The translations under genes and the position numbers were made by a program. The notes below the pieces were generated by a model. That model searched no databases, was not told where the DNA came from, and saw only the letters and a list, made by a program, of their open reading frames with translations. From Zygnema cylindricum (lineage: Eukaryota; Streptophyta; Zygnematophyceae; Zygnematales; Zygnemataceae): a DNA stretch of 22,010 bases. Below are positions 1-10,500 of this stretch, piece by piece (position 1 is the first letter of the stretch; every line of letters begins with the position of its first letter). The stretch covers positions 1 through 22,010 of the forward strand of contig JBBHKE010000637.1 in NCBI GenBank assembly GCA_037447655.1, in the 5' to 3' direction.

Positions 1-214
1 CAGCAACCTTCTGTCCTTCACTTTGATGCGTCAATCCTATGTCTTTTGTTTCCTCAAGAGGATCTATAACGAATGACGTGAATCTCGCTATCGTTTTTTA
101 TTAAAAAAAAAAATAGCAGGATAAATTGAAAAGCACGATGGTAAGCGTTTTTTATTGGCAGTATATTGATATTTACTGTAGCTTGTCGATTCGATATGGG
201 TGCGTTACATACTA

Positions 215-431
215 CACCGTCGATCGTGTTTAGCGTGTATGTTTTTTTTGTCGCTTAAAACATCTTATCTCCGTACACATTTGTCCAATTTTCAATTTCA
301 GACCGCCATTCGTAATCTGAGAATACAACCTTTCAATCGCAACCGTCAGATCTACAATCCGACATGTATGTACGGAGAAAAGATGTTTTAAGAGACAAAA
401 AAAACATACACGCTAAATACGATCGACGGTG
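215..431. mobile_element. 217-bp MITE with ~60-bp terminal inverted repeats, TA target duplication
   Basis: The left end starts CACCGTCGATCGTGTTTAGC and the right end is its inverse with about three mismatches over 60 bp, so a transcript would fold into a long hairpin. TA dinucleotides flank both ends (213-214 and 432-433), as expected for a two-base target duplication. The core (CTTAAAACATCTT, then GACCGCC and CAATCGCAACCGTC) is shared with the copy near 21001-21205. Short ORFs across it are artefacts of the inverted repeat. Confidence 0.85.
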
Positions 432-740
432 TACTGTACTGTACTGGTTTATGGTACAAAAAGTGAAAAAGTTCAAAGGCCATAAATACATACGGACTCA
501 TGGCGACTTGAAAAACCGTACTGTAGTTTTCCACTTTTCCAGCGAGATTTCCTCTCATAAAGATTCACGATCACAAGTCAGTCAGTACGTACAGATTTTC
601 ACAAAGATTCTCATAAGACGAAAATAAGCCGTCAAGATTTCTCAATAAAAAATCAAGTACGGTGAACTTGTCGGCTAGGCTATTTTTGTTTGCCTTTGTG
701 GAGCGGAACTGGCTCCGCCCACTCACTAGATAGTGTGATT

Positions 741-1016
741 CATAGTTCAAAAGTAGGTGAAAGTTGGCCCATACAATATGCATATTGTATGCGAAACATA
801 CAATATGACCTTAAGACCCATATTGTATTCGGACCTATTCGGACCAATTAAAACATTCGGACCAAAAAAAATTATTTACACCGTCAGATTTGGAAGATCG
901 GAAGGTCGCTGATCAAAGTAGCGATCTAAGAAGATCACATGAAAAGCCCATAACACAACTTACGATAAAGGCGCCGACCAAAGGCCTACCATAAAAACGC
1001 CTACTTTTGAACTATG
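741..1016. mobile_element. 276-bp hAT-like MITE with perfect 8-bp target duplication
   Basis: The inverted termini read CATAGTTCAAAAGTAGG on each strand. The 8 bases GTGTGATT stand immediately outside both ends (733-740 and 1017-1024), a perfect target site duplication of the length made by hAT transposases. No coding capacity is present, so the element is non-autonomous. The interior carries repeated CATACAATATG motifs, including a perfect 22-bp palindrome at 770-791. Confidence 0.85.
770..791. repeat. Perfect 22-bp palindrome inside the hAT-like MITE
   Basis: CATACAATATG is followed directly by its reverse complement. A further direct and inverted pair of the same motif follows within 40 bp (about 796-830), making a subterminal repeat cluster of the sort often bound by hAT transposases. 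The binding role is an inference. Confidence 0.7.
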
Positions 1017-1519
1017 GTGTGATTTGCTTTTACGCCCTAATCTAATATGTCCGTACAGGAAAGGTACGAAATCGCAGCTTTTCAAGAGCAAACAGCTGCC
1101 GTTGAGGATTACAACTGTGTGTCTGTATTTCTAGTACAACACCGACCAGAAAGTCGGTGGATCATAATGTTATGCGTAAAATATCGCGATACATATCAAG
1201 TGTCGTAATAGTACATTTAAGGCTCCATAACGTAAAAATTACATATAACTACAGTCAAAGGTCGCAAACGGTCAACCGAAACCTTGACCTACTGTTAACC
1301 GACCGCCCGCGCCGGATCCGGAATGGATTCGGTTGCCAAATTTTGGGGGTTGGGCGGTTACGGTCGGTTGATTCACCAAGAAAAAAAAAACGGCCGGTTA
1401 CGGTCGGTTACGGTCGGTCAACCAAAAAACCAAAAAAAATGAAAATTTTCTACTGTCCCTATAATCCAACATTCTTGTACTTTCTACTCTTTGGTATCAT
1501 AGAAGTACGTGACATCATG

Positions 1520-1775
1520 ATTAACGTCGTAAATCTGACACGGCACTGTAGTAACGCTATTCATTTCGCAAATCATAGGGAACGCGACAAAACGTCGCAA
1601 ATCTGAACAGGTAGTACACTATTCATTTCGAAAATCTTTGGCAACACGACAAAGCGTCGCAAATTTGACACGGTAGTACACTAGTCATTTCATAAATCTT
1701 AGGCAACGCGACAAAGCTTCGCAAAATTTGACACGGTAGTAACACTATTCATTTCGCAAATCTTAGGGAACGTGA
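1520..1775. repeat. ~70-75-bp tandem repeats inside copy A
   Basis: Three to four degenerate units follow the consensus CGCAAATCTGACACGGTAGT, then (A)ACACTATTCATTTCGC, AAATCTTAGGGAACGCGAC and AAAGCGT. The same units recur in copy B at about 2240-2255, 2786-2920 and 3118-3230, where they are the insertion targets of two MITEs. Confidence 0.75.
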
Positions 1776-2255
1776 CAAATCATGTTGTTGTCTTATTCGT
1801 CGCCGCATTATTAATTTTGTACTTTTTTCGTTATAGGCGGGCGCGAAGTCGCAATGAGATCCGGTTAATTTTATTTTTCGTAAACGGGTCAGTTAACGGT
1901 TAACAATTTTGGGCCGGACATAACTCGGTCGGGCCGTTACTCAGATTTTGAAAAATGGTCGGTTTCGTTATGTAGGTACGACTTTGCGACTCGACTACAG
2001 TCGCAAAAGGTCGCGAACGGTCAGCAAAACCGTGATAAACCATTAACCATCGCCCGCGCCGGATGGGGCGATTCGTTTTAAAGTTTGAGGGCCAGGGGCC
2101 GCGTTGGTTGATTCAAAAAAAACGGTCGGTTACGGTACCAGCCAAAAACCAAAAATGAAAAATTTGTACTGTCGATGAAATCCAACATTATTGTGGCATT
2201 TTGGTATCGTGGAAGTACGTGACATCATGTATAACGTCGCAAATCTGACACGGTA

Positions 2256-2785
2256 CACCGCGAATCATTATTAGTGTCAAAGTTTAAATAGTGTTGAAGA
2301 AAATTTACCGTAATTGATGCTAATTAAGATTTTTTATTTTTTTTAAAAGTGTATTCTAATTTCGGCATTATGCTAATTTGGGAACAGCAAAATTGGAATA
2401 TTTGCCGTACGATTACAAACATTAATATATGTATCCGTACAAAATGTTATAAATCGTACGACGTCGTGAAATTTCCGTACATGTCCAGACTAGTTTACGT
2501 GTCAGACTAATCCCGTTTTTTGAGCGCACGTTCCTATGCGTGCGCGTATAATTTAATTCATTTTTTGTAAAATTTTCACTTGAAAAGGTACATTTATGTA
2601 CGGTCTGACTTCGACCGTACACCACACTATTTAAATGTTAATGTACTTTCGTTCTTTACGCTATTTTGTACGGTACCTTAATTAACGTCAAGGAAAAATT
2701 AAAATCATGTATCCTATTTGAGGAAAAAAATCAAAACTTTAAGAACCCAAATTAGTGACTTTGACACTAATAACGATGCGCGGTG
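2256..2785. mobile_element. 530-bp MITE, CACCGCG termini, TA target duplication
   Basis: The left terminus CACCGCGAATCATTATTAGT and the inverse of the right end match at about 26 of 28 positions. TA flanks both ends (2254-2255 and 2786-2787). The surrounding repeat unit is present uninterrupted at 1731-1750, so the empty site is known from the window itself. No transposase ORF lies inside; ORFs here are short. Confidence 0.85.
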
Positions 2786-2920
2786 TAGTAACACTATTTT
2801 TTTCGCAAATCTTAGAGAACGCGACAAAGCGTCGCAAATCTGACAAGGTAGTAACACTATTCATTTCGCAATCTTATGGAACGCGAGTACGCGACAAAGC
2901 GTTGCAAGTCTGACACGGTA

Positions 2921-3117
2921 CACCGGGAATCGTTATTAGACTATAGAAATTATTGCAGTAAAGAAAAAAATAGCGTCACTCATTCAAATTTAGTGCCAGG
3001 AGACGTGGTGGATTATGGTCCATGTCCTTAAATTGTGTAATTTGTTCTATTTAAGGTATCAATGTCAAAATTTTGGGGTGCCGATATAGAGAACATAAGA
3101 CTAAACGATTCACGGTG
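2921..3117. mobile_element. 197-bp MITE of the CACCG family, TA target duplication
   Basis: Ends are CACCGGGAATCGTT and, inverted, CACCGTGAATCGTT, with TA on both sides (2919-2920 and 3118-3119). Interior sequence (GGTCCATGTCCTTAAATTGT) is shared with the copies near 4530-4690 and at 18342-18528. It sits at the same position of the tandem unit as the 530-bp element just upstream. Confidence 0.8.
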
Positions 3118-3476
3118 TAGTACACTATTTATTTCGCAAATCTTAGGGAACTCGACAAAGCGTCGCAAATCTGACACGTTAGTAAACACTATTCATTTCG
3201 CAAATATAAGGGAAAGCGACAAAACGTAATTATTGGCTTATTCATAAGTCGTACACTAGATAATTTTGTACTTTTTCGGTTACGGGCGGACACGGTTAGT
3301 CGCGAGAAATCGAGTTTCGGTTAACTTTTATTTTCGTAAACGCCGGTCGGTTAACGGTTAACAATTTTGGAGCGTGACATAACCGGTCGGGCGTCGGTTA
3401 CTCAGATTTAAAAAAAAAAAAAAACGGTCGGTTTCGGTTGTGTAAAATTTTGACTTTTGCGACCTCTGCAGTACTA

Positions 3477-3944
3477 TAGTGTTGTGTATCAGTAAGGTTT
3501 TGCCAATAACCGATATGTCCATTTTTTTGGCTTACCGATAATCGATGTATTGGCACAATATATCGGTACCGGTGATATCGTGATAAAAACCGATAATATC
3601 AGTTTTTTATCGGTTTTTATCGCAATAATTTCAGTACCAATAACTATCGACAATAATTGTACGGTTTATTATGTACAGCTTTACGGATAGTTGTTCGTAC
3701 TGAACTCCTATTGTACAAAGTACGAAACAAATTGTCATACGTGGCATGCCACGCTATATACAGTCAGTAATGTAATACAAATTATCAAGTACTACTATAT
3801 ATCTTACTATTTTTTTTCTACTTATCGCCGATAAGGAATTTGTTGGTCTCGGAGCAATATATCGGGACCCCTCACCGTTTGATAACCAATAACTATCGGT
3901 ATCGGTTTTATCGCGATAAGTTTCTTGCCGATATAATATAATAT
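3477..3944. mobile_element. TATCGG-rich inverted-repeat element, copy 1 (right end uncertain)
   Basis: It begins with TAGTGTTGTGTATCAGTAAG, almost identical to the inverse of the end at 5891. Dense ATCGG/CCGAT motifs follow, then an interior containing GTGGCATGCCACG, shared with copy 2. The right boundary is guessed from a degraded CTTGCCGATATAATATAAT resembling the terminus. Alternatively this terminus pairs with 5891, making one 2.4-kb element. Confidence 0.5.
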
Positions 3945-4529
3945 AACGCTATCTACAAATGAACCAAACAAAATCACAATCGTTTGACGTGTAGACCGCT
4001 ATGGACAAAAGCAATTTATAAATATGTTATTAATTAGTGTGGACAACAAAATACCAACACACACCTTCCAAGAATAACCTTAGATTTACGAATTGTACGG
4101 AATTTCACAACTTTCTCGACAAACGTTGATGTCGATGATGAACACCAGAAGCGAACTGATCACTTGTATAATAGATTGAGGAACATAAAGGATCCATTAA
4201 AAAGTATTTACCTACTTTATCGCATGAGAATGATCACGTTTTTCTCACCTATGCAAACGTCCATACATGTCTCATACGGATTTTTGGTAGCTTGTTGTGT
4301 CAAAAGGAATGTATTAAAATCATAGTTATTTGTAGCTTTCAATAAACATGAAGATTTAATCAACATTTTGTTGGTATACAATCAATTATCCCTTGCTTAA
4401 TATTTTTTTTAGAGGCAATAACCAAAATAGCGAGCCTATATGTCCATGTCATCTGGTTGTTTGGTTCATCGGTGATTCTTAGTGTAGTCTTCTTTTGCGC
4501 CTATAGCTTGGTTTGGCATCACTAAACTC

Positions 4530-4690
4530 ATTACTAGCTTTAAGGATGTATTAGTGTTAATGCGAAATTATAATATACAATACTAATTTAGGTGCAAGTG
4601 GACATGGTAGATTGTAGTCCACGTCCTTAATTAGTGTAGTTCTCTTTATTTTGTGAATTTTTGGCCGAATAAAGTAGCGATTGTATGTGT
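4530..4690. mobile_element. Degraded copy of the CACCG-family MITE
   Basis: The segment matches the reverse complement of the 18342-18528 MITE interior: ATTAGTGTTAATGC, GATTGTAGTCCACGTCCTTA and TTTTGTGAATTTTTGGCC occur in the same order and spacing. Its terminal CACCG motifs are not intact, so boundaries are approximate. Confidence 0.55.
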
Positions 4691-5072
4691 CTTATTAAAT
4701 CTATTGAGGATGGGCTCCCAGTTATTCCGTCCCAGTTATTTTTGCTCTCTAAAGAGAAGCTAGCGTTAGAATACAGATTGTTTTTTCCAAAACCCTAATT
4801 ATTTTCGCGGTTCACAACCGTCTCCGTCATTTAACCGGAAATTAAATTATTGGCACTAAAACAGTCCTCATACTAACTACTTTACACCCATAACAACAAT
4901 TCAGTGTAATAAACTAAAACATGTAACATCCACATCAATAGGCACCAGCGACTGGTACGTTTTATGGTCCACTGGAACCGTATTGCCAGGTAACCAAATT
5001 GTAAGAGCTTTTAGCAACCAAAATGCCAAAGCCACAATCGACTTGGCAACCAAACTATCATTGCCGAAATAG

Positions 5073-5891
5073 TAGTGATGTGTATCGGTTAAAAATTTAT
5101 CGGGATAACACCAATACCGATAGTTATCGGTTATCGAACGGCTAGAGGTTGATATATCGGTCACAGACAACAAATTCCATATCGGTGATAACTTAAAAAT
5201 ATAGTATGCATACAATAGTACTTTATAACATACTGTATTATACTGTTGACTTTATATAGAGTGGCATGCCACGTATAAGAATCTGTTCCGTATCTGTTTA
5301 ACTTAAATTTATTACGGACAGCGCAGCAACGTTGGCAAATTTAAAACAATTCTTTATAGTTCTAAACTATAGTACCGAAACGAAATATTAAATTACGTTG
5401 TAAATTTGTAAATCAAACTTTTTCGAAAAACAGACGAACAGAGCAGACGAACACATCTGTCGGACTGCCGCCATTTCCTGCCACCATGGAAGTGATATGA
5501 GGGCGTAACTAACCTTGCAAAAAAAAATAACAGTCAAAAGGACATTCTGGACGGGTATGGGAGCGTGGAACCCAAGGAAAACCCCCTTAAATTAGAAATA
5601 ATCAAGTAAATATCACGATTTTTTCCCGAAATCGGGGGGAAGGGGGTCCGCGGCGCGTCCGGGGAATAACACGTACAGTTGTGTACTGGCCGTACATTTA
5701 TCTATACGGTCCGTACAGTTATTGCCGATAGTTATCGATATCGGTGTTATCGCCGATAAACAACTGATATTATCGGTTAATTATCGGCGATAACACCGAT
5801 AACGATATATCGTACCAATATATCGATTATCGGCAACCCGAAAAAAGGCCCATATCGGTTATCGGCAAATCCTTACCGATACACAACACTA
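5073..5891. mobile_element. TATCGG-rich inverted-repeat element, copy 2, with imperfect 8-9 bp target duplication (hAT-like)
   Basis: The left end TAGTGATGTGTATCGGTTA and the inverted right end TAGTGTTGTGTATCGGTAA match closely. Flanks are CGAAATAG (5065-5072) and CGAAAATAG (5892-5900), an 8-bp target duplication differing by one A in a run. Terminal TAGNG and 8-bp duplication agree with hAT elements. The interior holds many ATCGG/CCGAT repeats near both ends and a unique stretch (about 5280-5680) with no recognised coding region. It lies inside an older GCCA-rich repeat. Confidence 0.65.
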
Positions 5892-6033
5892 CGAAAATAG
5901 CATCTGGTAACGATATCACCGTTTATAACCAGATTGCCAAAGCCGAATCGATTCGTAGCCAGAGTCGTGATTCGATCTGGTAACAAAACCACTTCTAGCA
6001 AACAAACTGCCAAAGACGTAATCGATTCACAGC

Positions 6034-6081
6034 AGCCAAGCCAGAGCCAAAATAGCCAGCCAAGCCAGAGCCAAAATAGCC
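6034..6081. repeat. Two perfect 24-bp tandem copies
   Basis: The unit AGCCAAGCCAGAGCCAAAAT plus AGCC occurs twice back to back without mismatch, at 6034-6057 and 6058-6081. Confidence 0.9.
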
Positions 6082-6325
6082 ACTGCAACGAAATCGACTC
6101 TGGCAAAGAATCAAACTGTTGCTATTCTTTGTTTTTTTTTTGCCCTGCTTGTAGTTTTTCAGTTTTGGCCATGCCACCCTTTTTGTACCTTTGGACTCAA
6201 GATGGTTTACCATCGTGCCTTTTAATTCAATTTGGTGATTCATTTTTTTTTTTTTACTCTCGCAACCAAATAGCCAAAGCTGAAATCGCTCTGGCAATCA
6301 ATCTGCGCCTGGCAACTGTATAGCC

Positions 6326-6650
6326 AGAGTGAGTAGTATTTCTTGATTAATTAAGAATGGCTATTGGTGCGACAGGACTGCTGTTATTACGTCAATTGTT
6401 CACAAGAGTTGCTAGTCTAATTATCAATGTCATCACACCTTGAGACCTATTGCCACTTCATTTGTGCGATTTTAGCATCGACAACAAGAGTCCACAAGCT
6501 CCAAAAGGCTTACATATAATTACATGGAAAAGTGCATAACTGCCAAATTTCAACCACTGCAAGATACCATGGATTCTGAAAATACATATTTTGTGACCTT
6601 AGAGGTAATACATAATGCGACAAGTACCGCAATATAATGTACATGTGGTA
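6326..6650. other. No gene or repeat recognised
   Basis: AT-rich intergenic sequence between the GCCA-rich repeat and the next MITE. I see no long ORF, RNA gene or clear repeat. Confidence 0.5.
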
Positions 6651-6849
6651 CACATCGCTATTACCGTCAATTTATTTTCCGCCACTTAAATCAACTTTAC
6701 GACCCGATTATCAATCTGACGACTGCAATTAAAAGGTAAGAGCTTCACCTTCCAAAAGGTCGTGTCCCAAACGAAAATAGGACACTACACGGAAAAAAGT
6801 TGATTTAAGTGGCGAAAAAAAACATTGACAGTAATAGCGATTTACGGTG
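6651..6849. mobile_element. 199-bp MITE with ~45-bp terminal inverted repeats, TA target duplication
   Basis: Left ATCGCTATTACCGTCAATTT...CGCCACTTAAATCAACTTT pairs with the inverse of the right end, which reads CACCGTAAATCGCTATTACT and then CGCCACTTAAATCAACTTT. The left tip seems to lack about five bases after CAC. TA flanks both ends (6649-6650 and 6850-6851). The CGCCACTTAAA motif ties it to the copies at 13531 and 21001. Confidence 0.8.
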
Positions 6850-6851
6850 TA

Positions 6852-7376
6852 GTTATTGTCAACACAAGATTCATCATGATCTTGGACCCCTTGACTTTGT
6901 ACAGATAGGTGTACAAAACTGAGGGCATTGATCAATTGTGACAGGCTGTCGATATGCAACTGATAATTACAAACTCAGAGGCATTGCAACAACATGTGAG
7001 CAATGGCTGGAAAAGTCTTTAACATCTTTGTTTCTGAAAACTTCACAAAAATGTTAGTGTATTTAACTCAGGCTCTTAAGAGGAGAATTTGTTTTTTTAC
7101 CACCAGGTCATTTGAACTCCATATTGGTCTCTTGCTTTTATACCACACCAATAGAAAATTTGGTGTAAACTTTCAGCATAAATCGGTGGACTAGTCAAAT
7201 ACATATTTGTTTCAGAACCGGAGATGGACATCATAGCAAATACAGCAAACCATAAGCCTTATAAACAGGATGGTTCCGGAGAAGAAAAAAATGGCCATTT
7301 AAAACTCCCGCCAAAAATACAAGCATAAGAATTTTGCATATAAAACTGACTTTTCTCTCCAAGCTTTGTGCGGCGA
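6852..7376. other. Arginase 3' flank, no gene recognised
   Basis: Non-coding sequence downstream of the arginase gene. No homologous ORF, RNA gene or repeat was recognised. Confidence 0.5.
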
Positions 7377-7382
7377 TTTATT
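7377..7382 (-). promoter_or_regulatory. Candidate polyadenylation signal of the arginase gene
   Basis: The minus strand reads AATAAA here, about 160 nt downstream of the arginase stop codon, a reasonable distance for a plant 3' UTR. The hexamer alone is weak evidence. Confidence 0.35.
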
Positions 7383-7539
7383 CTTCTCCGGCGGATACTC
7401 GCATTACCTCTTACACATCCATATTGTAACACTCAAACTAAGCCACAGCAATTTACAAAAAAATGTGAACTTATCTTGCAAAAATGGCTCCATGATTGAG
7501 ATTCTGACACTGTTGCACTGTCCATGCCCTTTAGAATCT

Positions 7540-10500
7540 TCACTTAGAAATTTGGGCGGCCAATTCTCTCACAAGCTTGGCCGCAACCATGGCGGTCATC
7601 CCATCTACCGTGTCACGTTGTGGGTTAAATTCCACAACGTCAGCACCAACAATGTCTCCTGCAAGTTGTCAAGTTCAAACCTTATAAACATTAATGTAAT
7701 GATCCAAAACTACGGAAGCTGTGGGTTCAATTCGTCTATACATCAGTGTAATCATGCAAAACGAGGAAGTTGTGAAGTTCAATTCGTTTACACATTACAC
7801 CGCGAATCGTAATAGCGTTATGTACGCTAATTCCGTCGCCCCAAATTTTGACTCTATCACCCTAAATAGAGTACATAACTCTAAATTATTCTTTACATTA
7901 GTTAAGGTACTTTTTGAATCAGCGTTAACAACTCTAATATAGTGCCGTTTTAAATAGTGTGGCGTACGGTCGGTGTGTGACCGTGCAAAATTGTACTTTA
8001 TCAACTAAAAAAGTACAAAAAATGATTTAAAACAGGCCGTTATCATGTAACCGCGTTTTCACAAACCGCGTAATGCAAACGTCATAATGACGTGAAACTG
8101 TACGTTTTGTCAGATTCTGTACGTGTACCTAATTTACAGTAGACATATTCAGCGCCCAAATTTACGCCCAAATTAGAGTAATTTTTTTTTTGAAAAGGGT
8201 TGATTACCCAAAATAGAATTAATAACTCTAATTTTTTTTTTCGTTTTTTTACTCTAATTATTTCTTTACTCTAATTGCGATTCGCGGTGTAGTGTAATAA
8301 TGCAAAACGAAAGAGGTTGTGAGATTCAAACCATCTATACATTTGTTTTGTGATGCAAAACAAAGAAAGTTGTGAGGTTCAATCTTTCTATTAATCGGTG
8401 TAATGATGCAGAAGTAAGATAGTTGCGAGGTTCAATCCTTATTCATTAATTTTTCTGTACGATTAATACGGTGACTATACACTTTTCTGTACAATTACCG
8501 CAATAACTGGTCAGTAACGCCAGTAATCGCTTATGTGTAAACACCCCATAAGGCCATATCAGCAGCTCACAATATAATTTGAATCCAGAACCAGATTCCA
8601 CCATTCTGCCTCAAAGCCCACAAGCAAATGACGACATACAAGAATTGGTGCAAGTTCTGCTACAGTTGGGGGCAAAACTATCAGCGCATGTTTCTCCCAT
8701 CAACAATTTTGCAAACATATAAGCTCTTCTTTACATATAATACAAAACACAGAGTCAGACTACGCATATACCTTCTTAAATTTGCATAAAAGCGCAACTC
8801 AACACAAGGGGCAATAAGAAAAGACCACAATGACATGATGCCCACCTTGAAGATTTTGAATAATGTTCAATACGTCTCGAAAAGATAGACCTCCTGGCTC
8901 AATGTGGGACACTCCGGGTGCGACTGCGGGGTCCAGACAATCAACGTCTATGGATATGTACACTCCCTTCACCCCTTCACCCAATTTCTGCAAAACCAGC
9001 TCCTCCCCCAGCTTTTCACCTGTCTGCTGTATCCGATTCACTCATCCGTTCTAACATCCTGCACTGGATCAAATAAGATGCTTTCATTTTGGTTCGAGTT
9101 CAATACAGCTGGGAGAGTCTATTCCCTGCCATATGTTTTAAACACAGTCACTATCCATAGATTTAAGCTGAGAAGGTTATGCCCTGATAAAAACTCACCA
9201 GGCTCTCAAGGAAAGGACGATCCTTGTGAAAATTGCGCATTTCATATTGTTCCACACCAAATTTCTTGGCCTGCTCACGACCCTCCTTTGTAAGAGAGCG
9301 CAGGCCAACCTGCATTGACGTTAAACATAGCATATTTAGGAATGCATGACATGTTTTGGGAGTATTTGTATTTTCAACACATGTGCACCGCTATCAGAGG
9401 CTAGTCTGAGAGAGCTCAGCAAGTCCAATATAATAGACAGTTCCCCTTAACGGTCACCAAACAAGGCAGGGCAAAGTTCAATACTTGCAGGAGGCGTCGT
9501 GCATGTCCACCCTCCATAATGCGCGCAAATGATGAAGCATGAGAGAAATAGTTTCCCTCGAATGCCACATAGTTGTCTGGATGTGCATCTAAATGCAGAA
9601 TATCAACAGGTCCACCAAGTTGTTCTGTAACTGCACGTACGGCAGGAAAAGAGATGGAATGGTCTCCACCCAACACCAGTGGTCTCAGAGGTTTCTGCTC
9701 CCATCCATTTTCAGACAACAGATGAGATGCGGTTGTAGCTAGTTGGTTATAAACTTCTCTTAATTCATCATATTAGCTGACTAAAAAGAGCAAAAAAGAA
9801 AAAGAGCAAAAAAGAAAAAGAATGTTTGTTCAACAACATCAACATTGTAACGTTTTATTTGATTAATATGTGAAATTCCCCAGTCTTATATCCAAATTTT
9901 TGAGCAAGGGCTCATGCATAATCACAGTATCTCCCATTTTTTGTTTGGTATCAAAGAGCTTATGACTGTCAAAGGCTCTGAGCAAGCAAAAAATTGTAGG
10001 GGGTACATAAAATTGAAAACATGCATCCACCTCTGCCATGACAAGCTTAACAGAATCGCTGACAATTCGCATCAGACGCTCATCGTCTACTCCACTGTCA
10101 CGGAGCTCCTGTACTGGTACGTCTCCACAGTCGGTGAGAACTCGCGGGTCGGTGAGCACAAGCCCTGAGCCCAGGCCGCCCTGAGTCACACAATCAGTGA
10201 AAGATAAGTTACAGTAGTCAGGTTTCATGCAGTACAGCTGCAGGACAGCTTAATCAACGCGGGAACGAGTACACACGACAAGTTTAAAACACGCAATACA
10301 GAAAAAAGGTGCAAATTTATTAGTGTTATGCCAGCTATGAAACCTATCAACACCGTTTAGAAGCTCGGCACAAGGGATTCGTGGCTTTCCAAATTTTGCC
10401 ATCAGAAGTACGCTCTTATTGCCGCCTTCAATAATCGTGTTTGGCTTAAGTTATTGTCTCTCCTGTCAGAAAACTCATACCTTCTTCAGTAGTGGCATTG

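Larger units (their letters stand above)
1248..3470. repeat. Tandem duplication of a ~745-bp repeat unit (copy A 1248-1992, copy B 1993-3470)
   Basis: Both copies follow the same order: a GGTCGCAAACGGTCA start, CCGCCCGCGCCGGAT, a GGTCGGTTACGGTCGGT tract, AATCCAACATT and AAGTACGTGACATCATG. They then have short tandem units built on CGCAAATCTGACACGGTAGT, then TAATTTTGTACTTTTTTCG, and GGTTAACAATTTTGG near the end. Copy B is about 1,478 bp; subtracting its two MITE insertions (530 and 197 bp plus two TA duplications) leaves about 747 bp, matching copy A. No protein-coding potential was recognised. The unit could be part of a larger non-coding transposon or a satellite. Confidence 0.75.
4960..6325. 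repeat. GCCA/GGCA-rich degenerate repeat, interrupted by the 5073-5891 element
   Basis: Both sides of the inserted element carry many imperfect copies of motifs such as AGCCAAAGCCGAAATCG and TCTGGCAACCAAA (for example 4987-5062, 5930-6110 and 6260-6325). The organisation suggests an older non-coding transposon split by the younger insertion. ORFs in this stretch reflect the repeats rather than genes. Confidence 0.55.

Noticed and set aside
1157-1606. 149-codon plus-strand ORF
   Set aside because: It lies wholly within the tandem-duplicated non-coding repeat; it is not conserved as an ORF in the second copy and matches no family I know.
5934-6323. 129-codon plus-strand ORF with Ser/Gln repeats
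   Set aside because: Its repeats come from the 24-bp tandem copies and the GCCA-rich motif; frames on the opposite strand are open for the same reason.
7366-7812. 148-codon plus-strand ORF
   Set aside because: It runs antisense through the last arginase exon and the intronic minisatellite.
8400-8450. tRNA-like B box (GGTTCAATCC) in the intronic minisatellite
   Set aside because: No A box at the right distance and no cloverleaf fold; the motif recurs only as part of the tandem unit.
8863-9293. Plus-strand ORFs of 63 and 129 codons
   Set aside because: They are antisense shadows of arginase exons 5 and 6, which have strong family matches on the minus strand.
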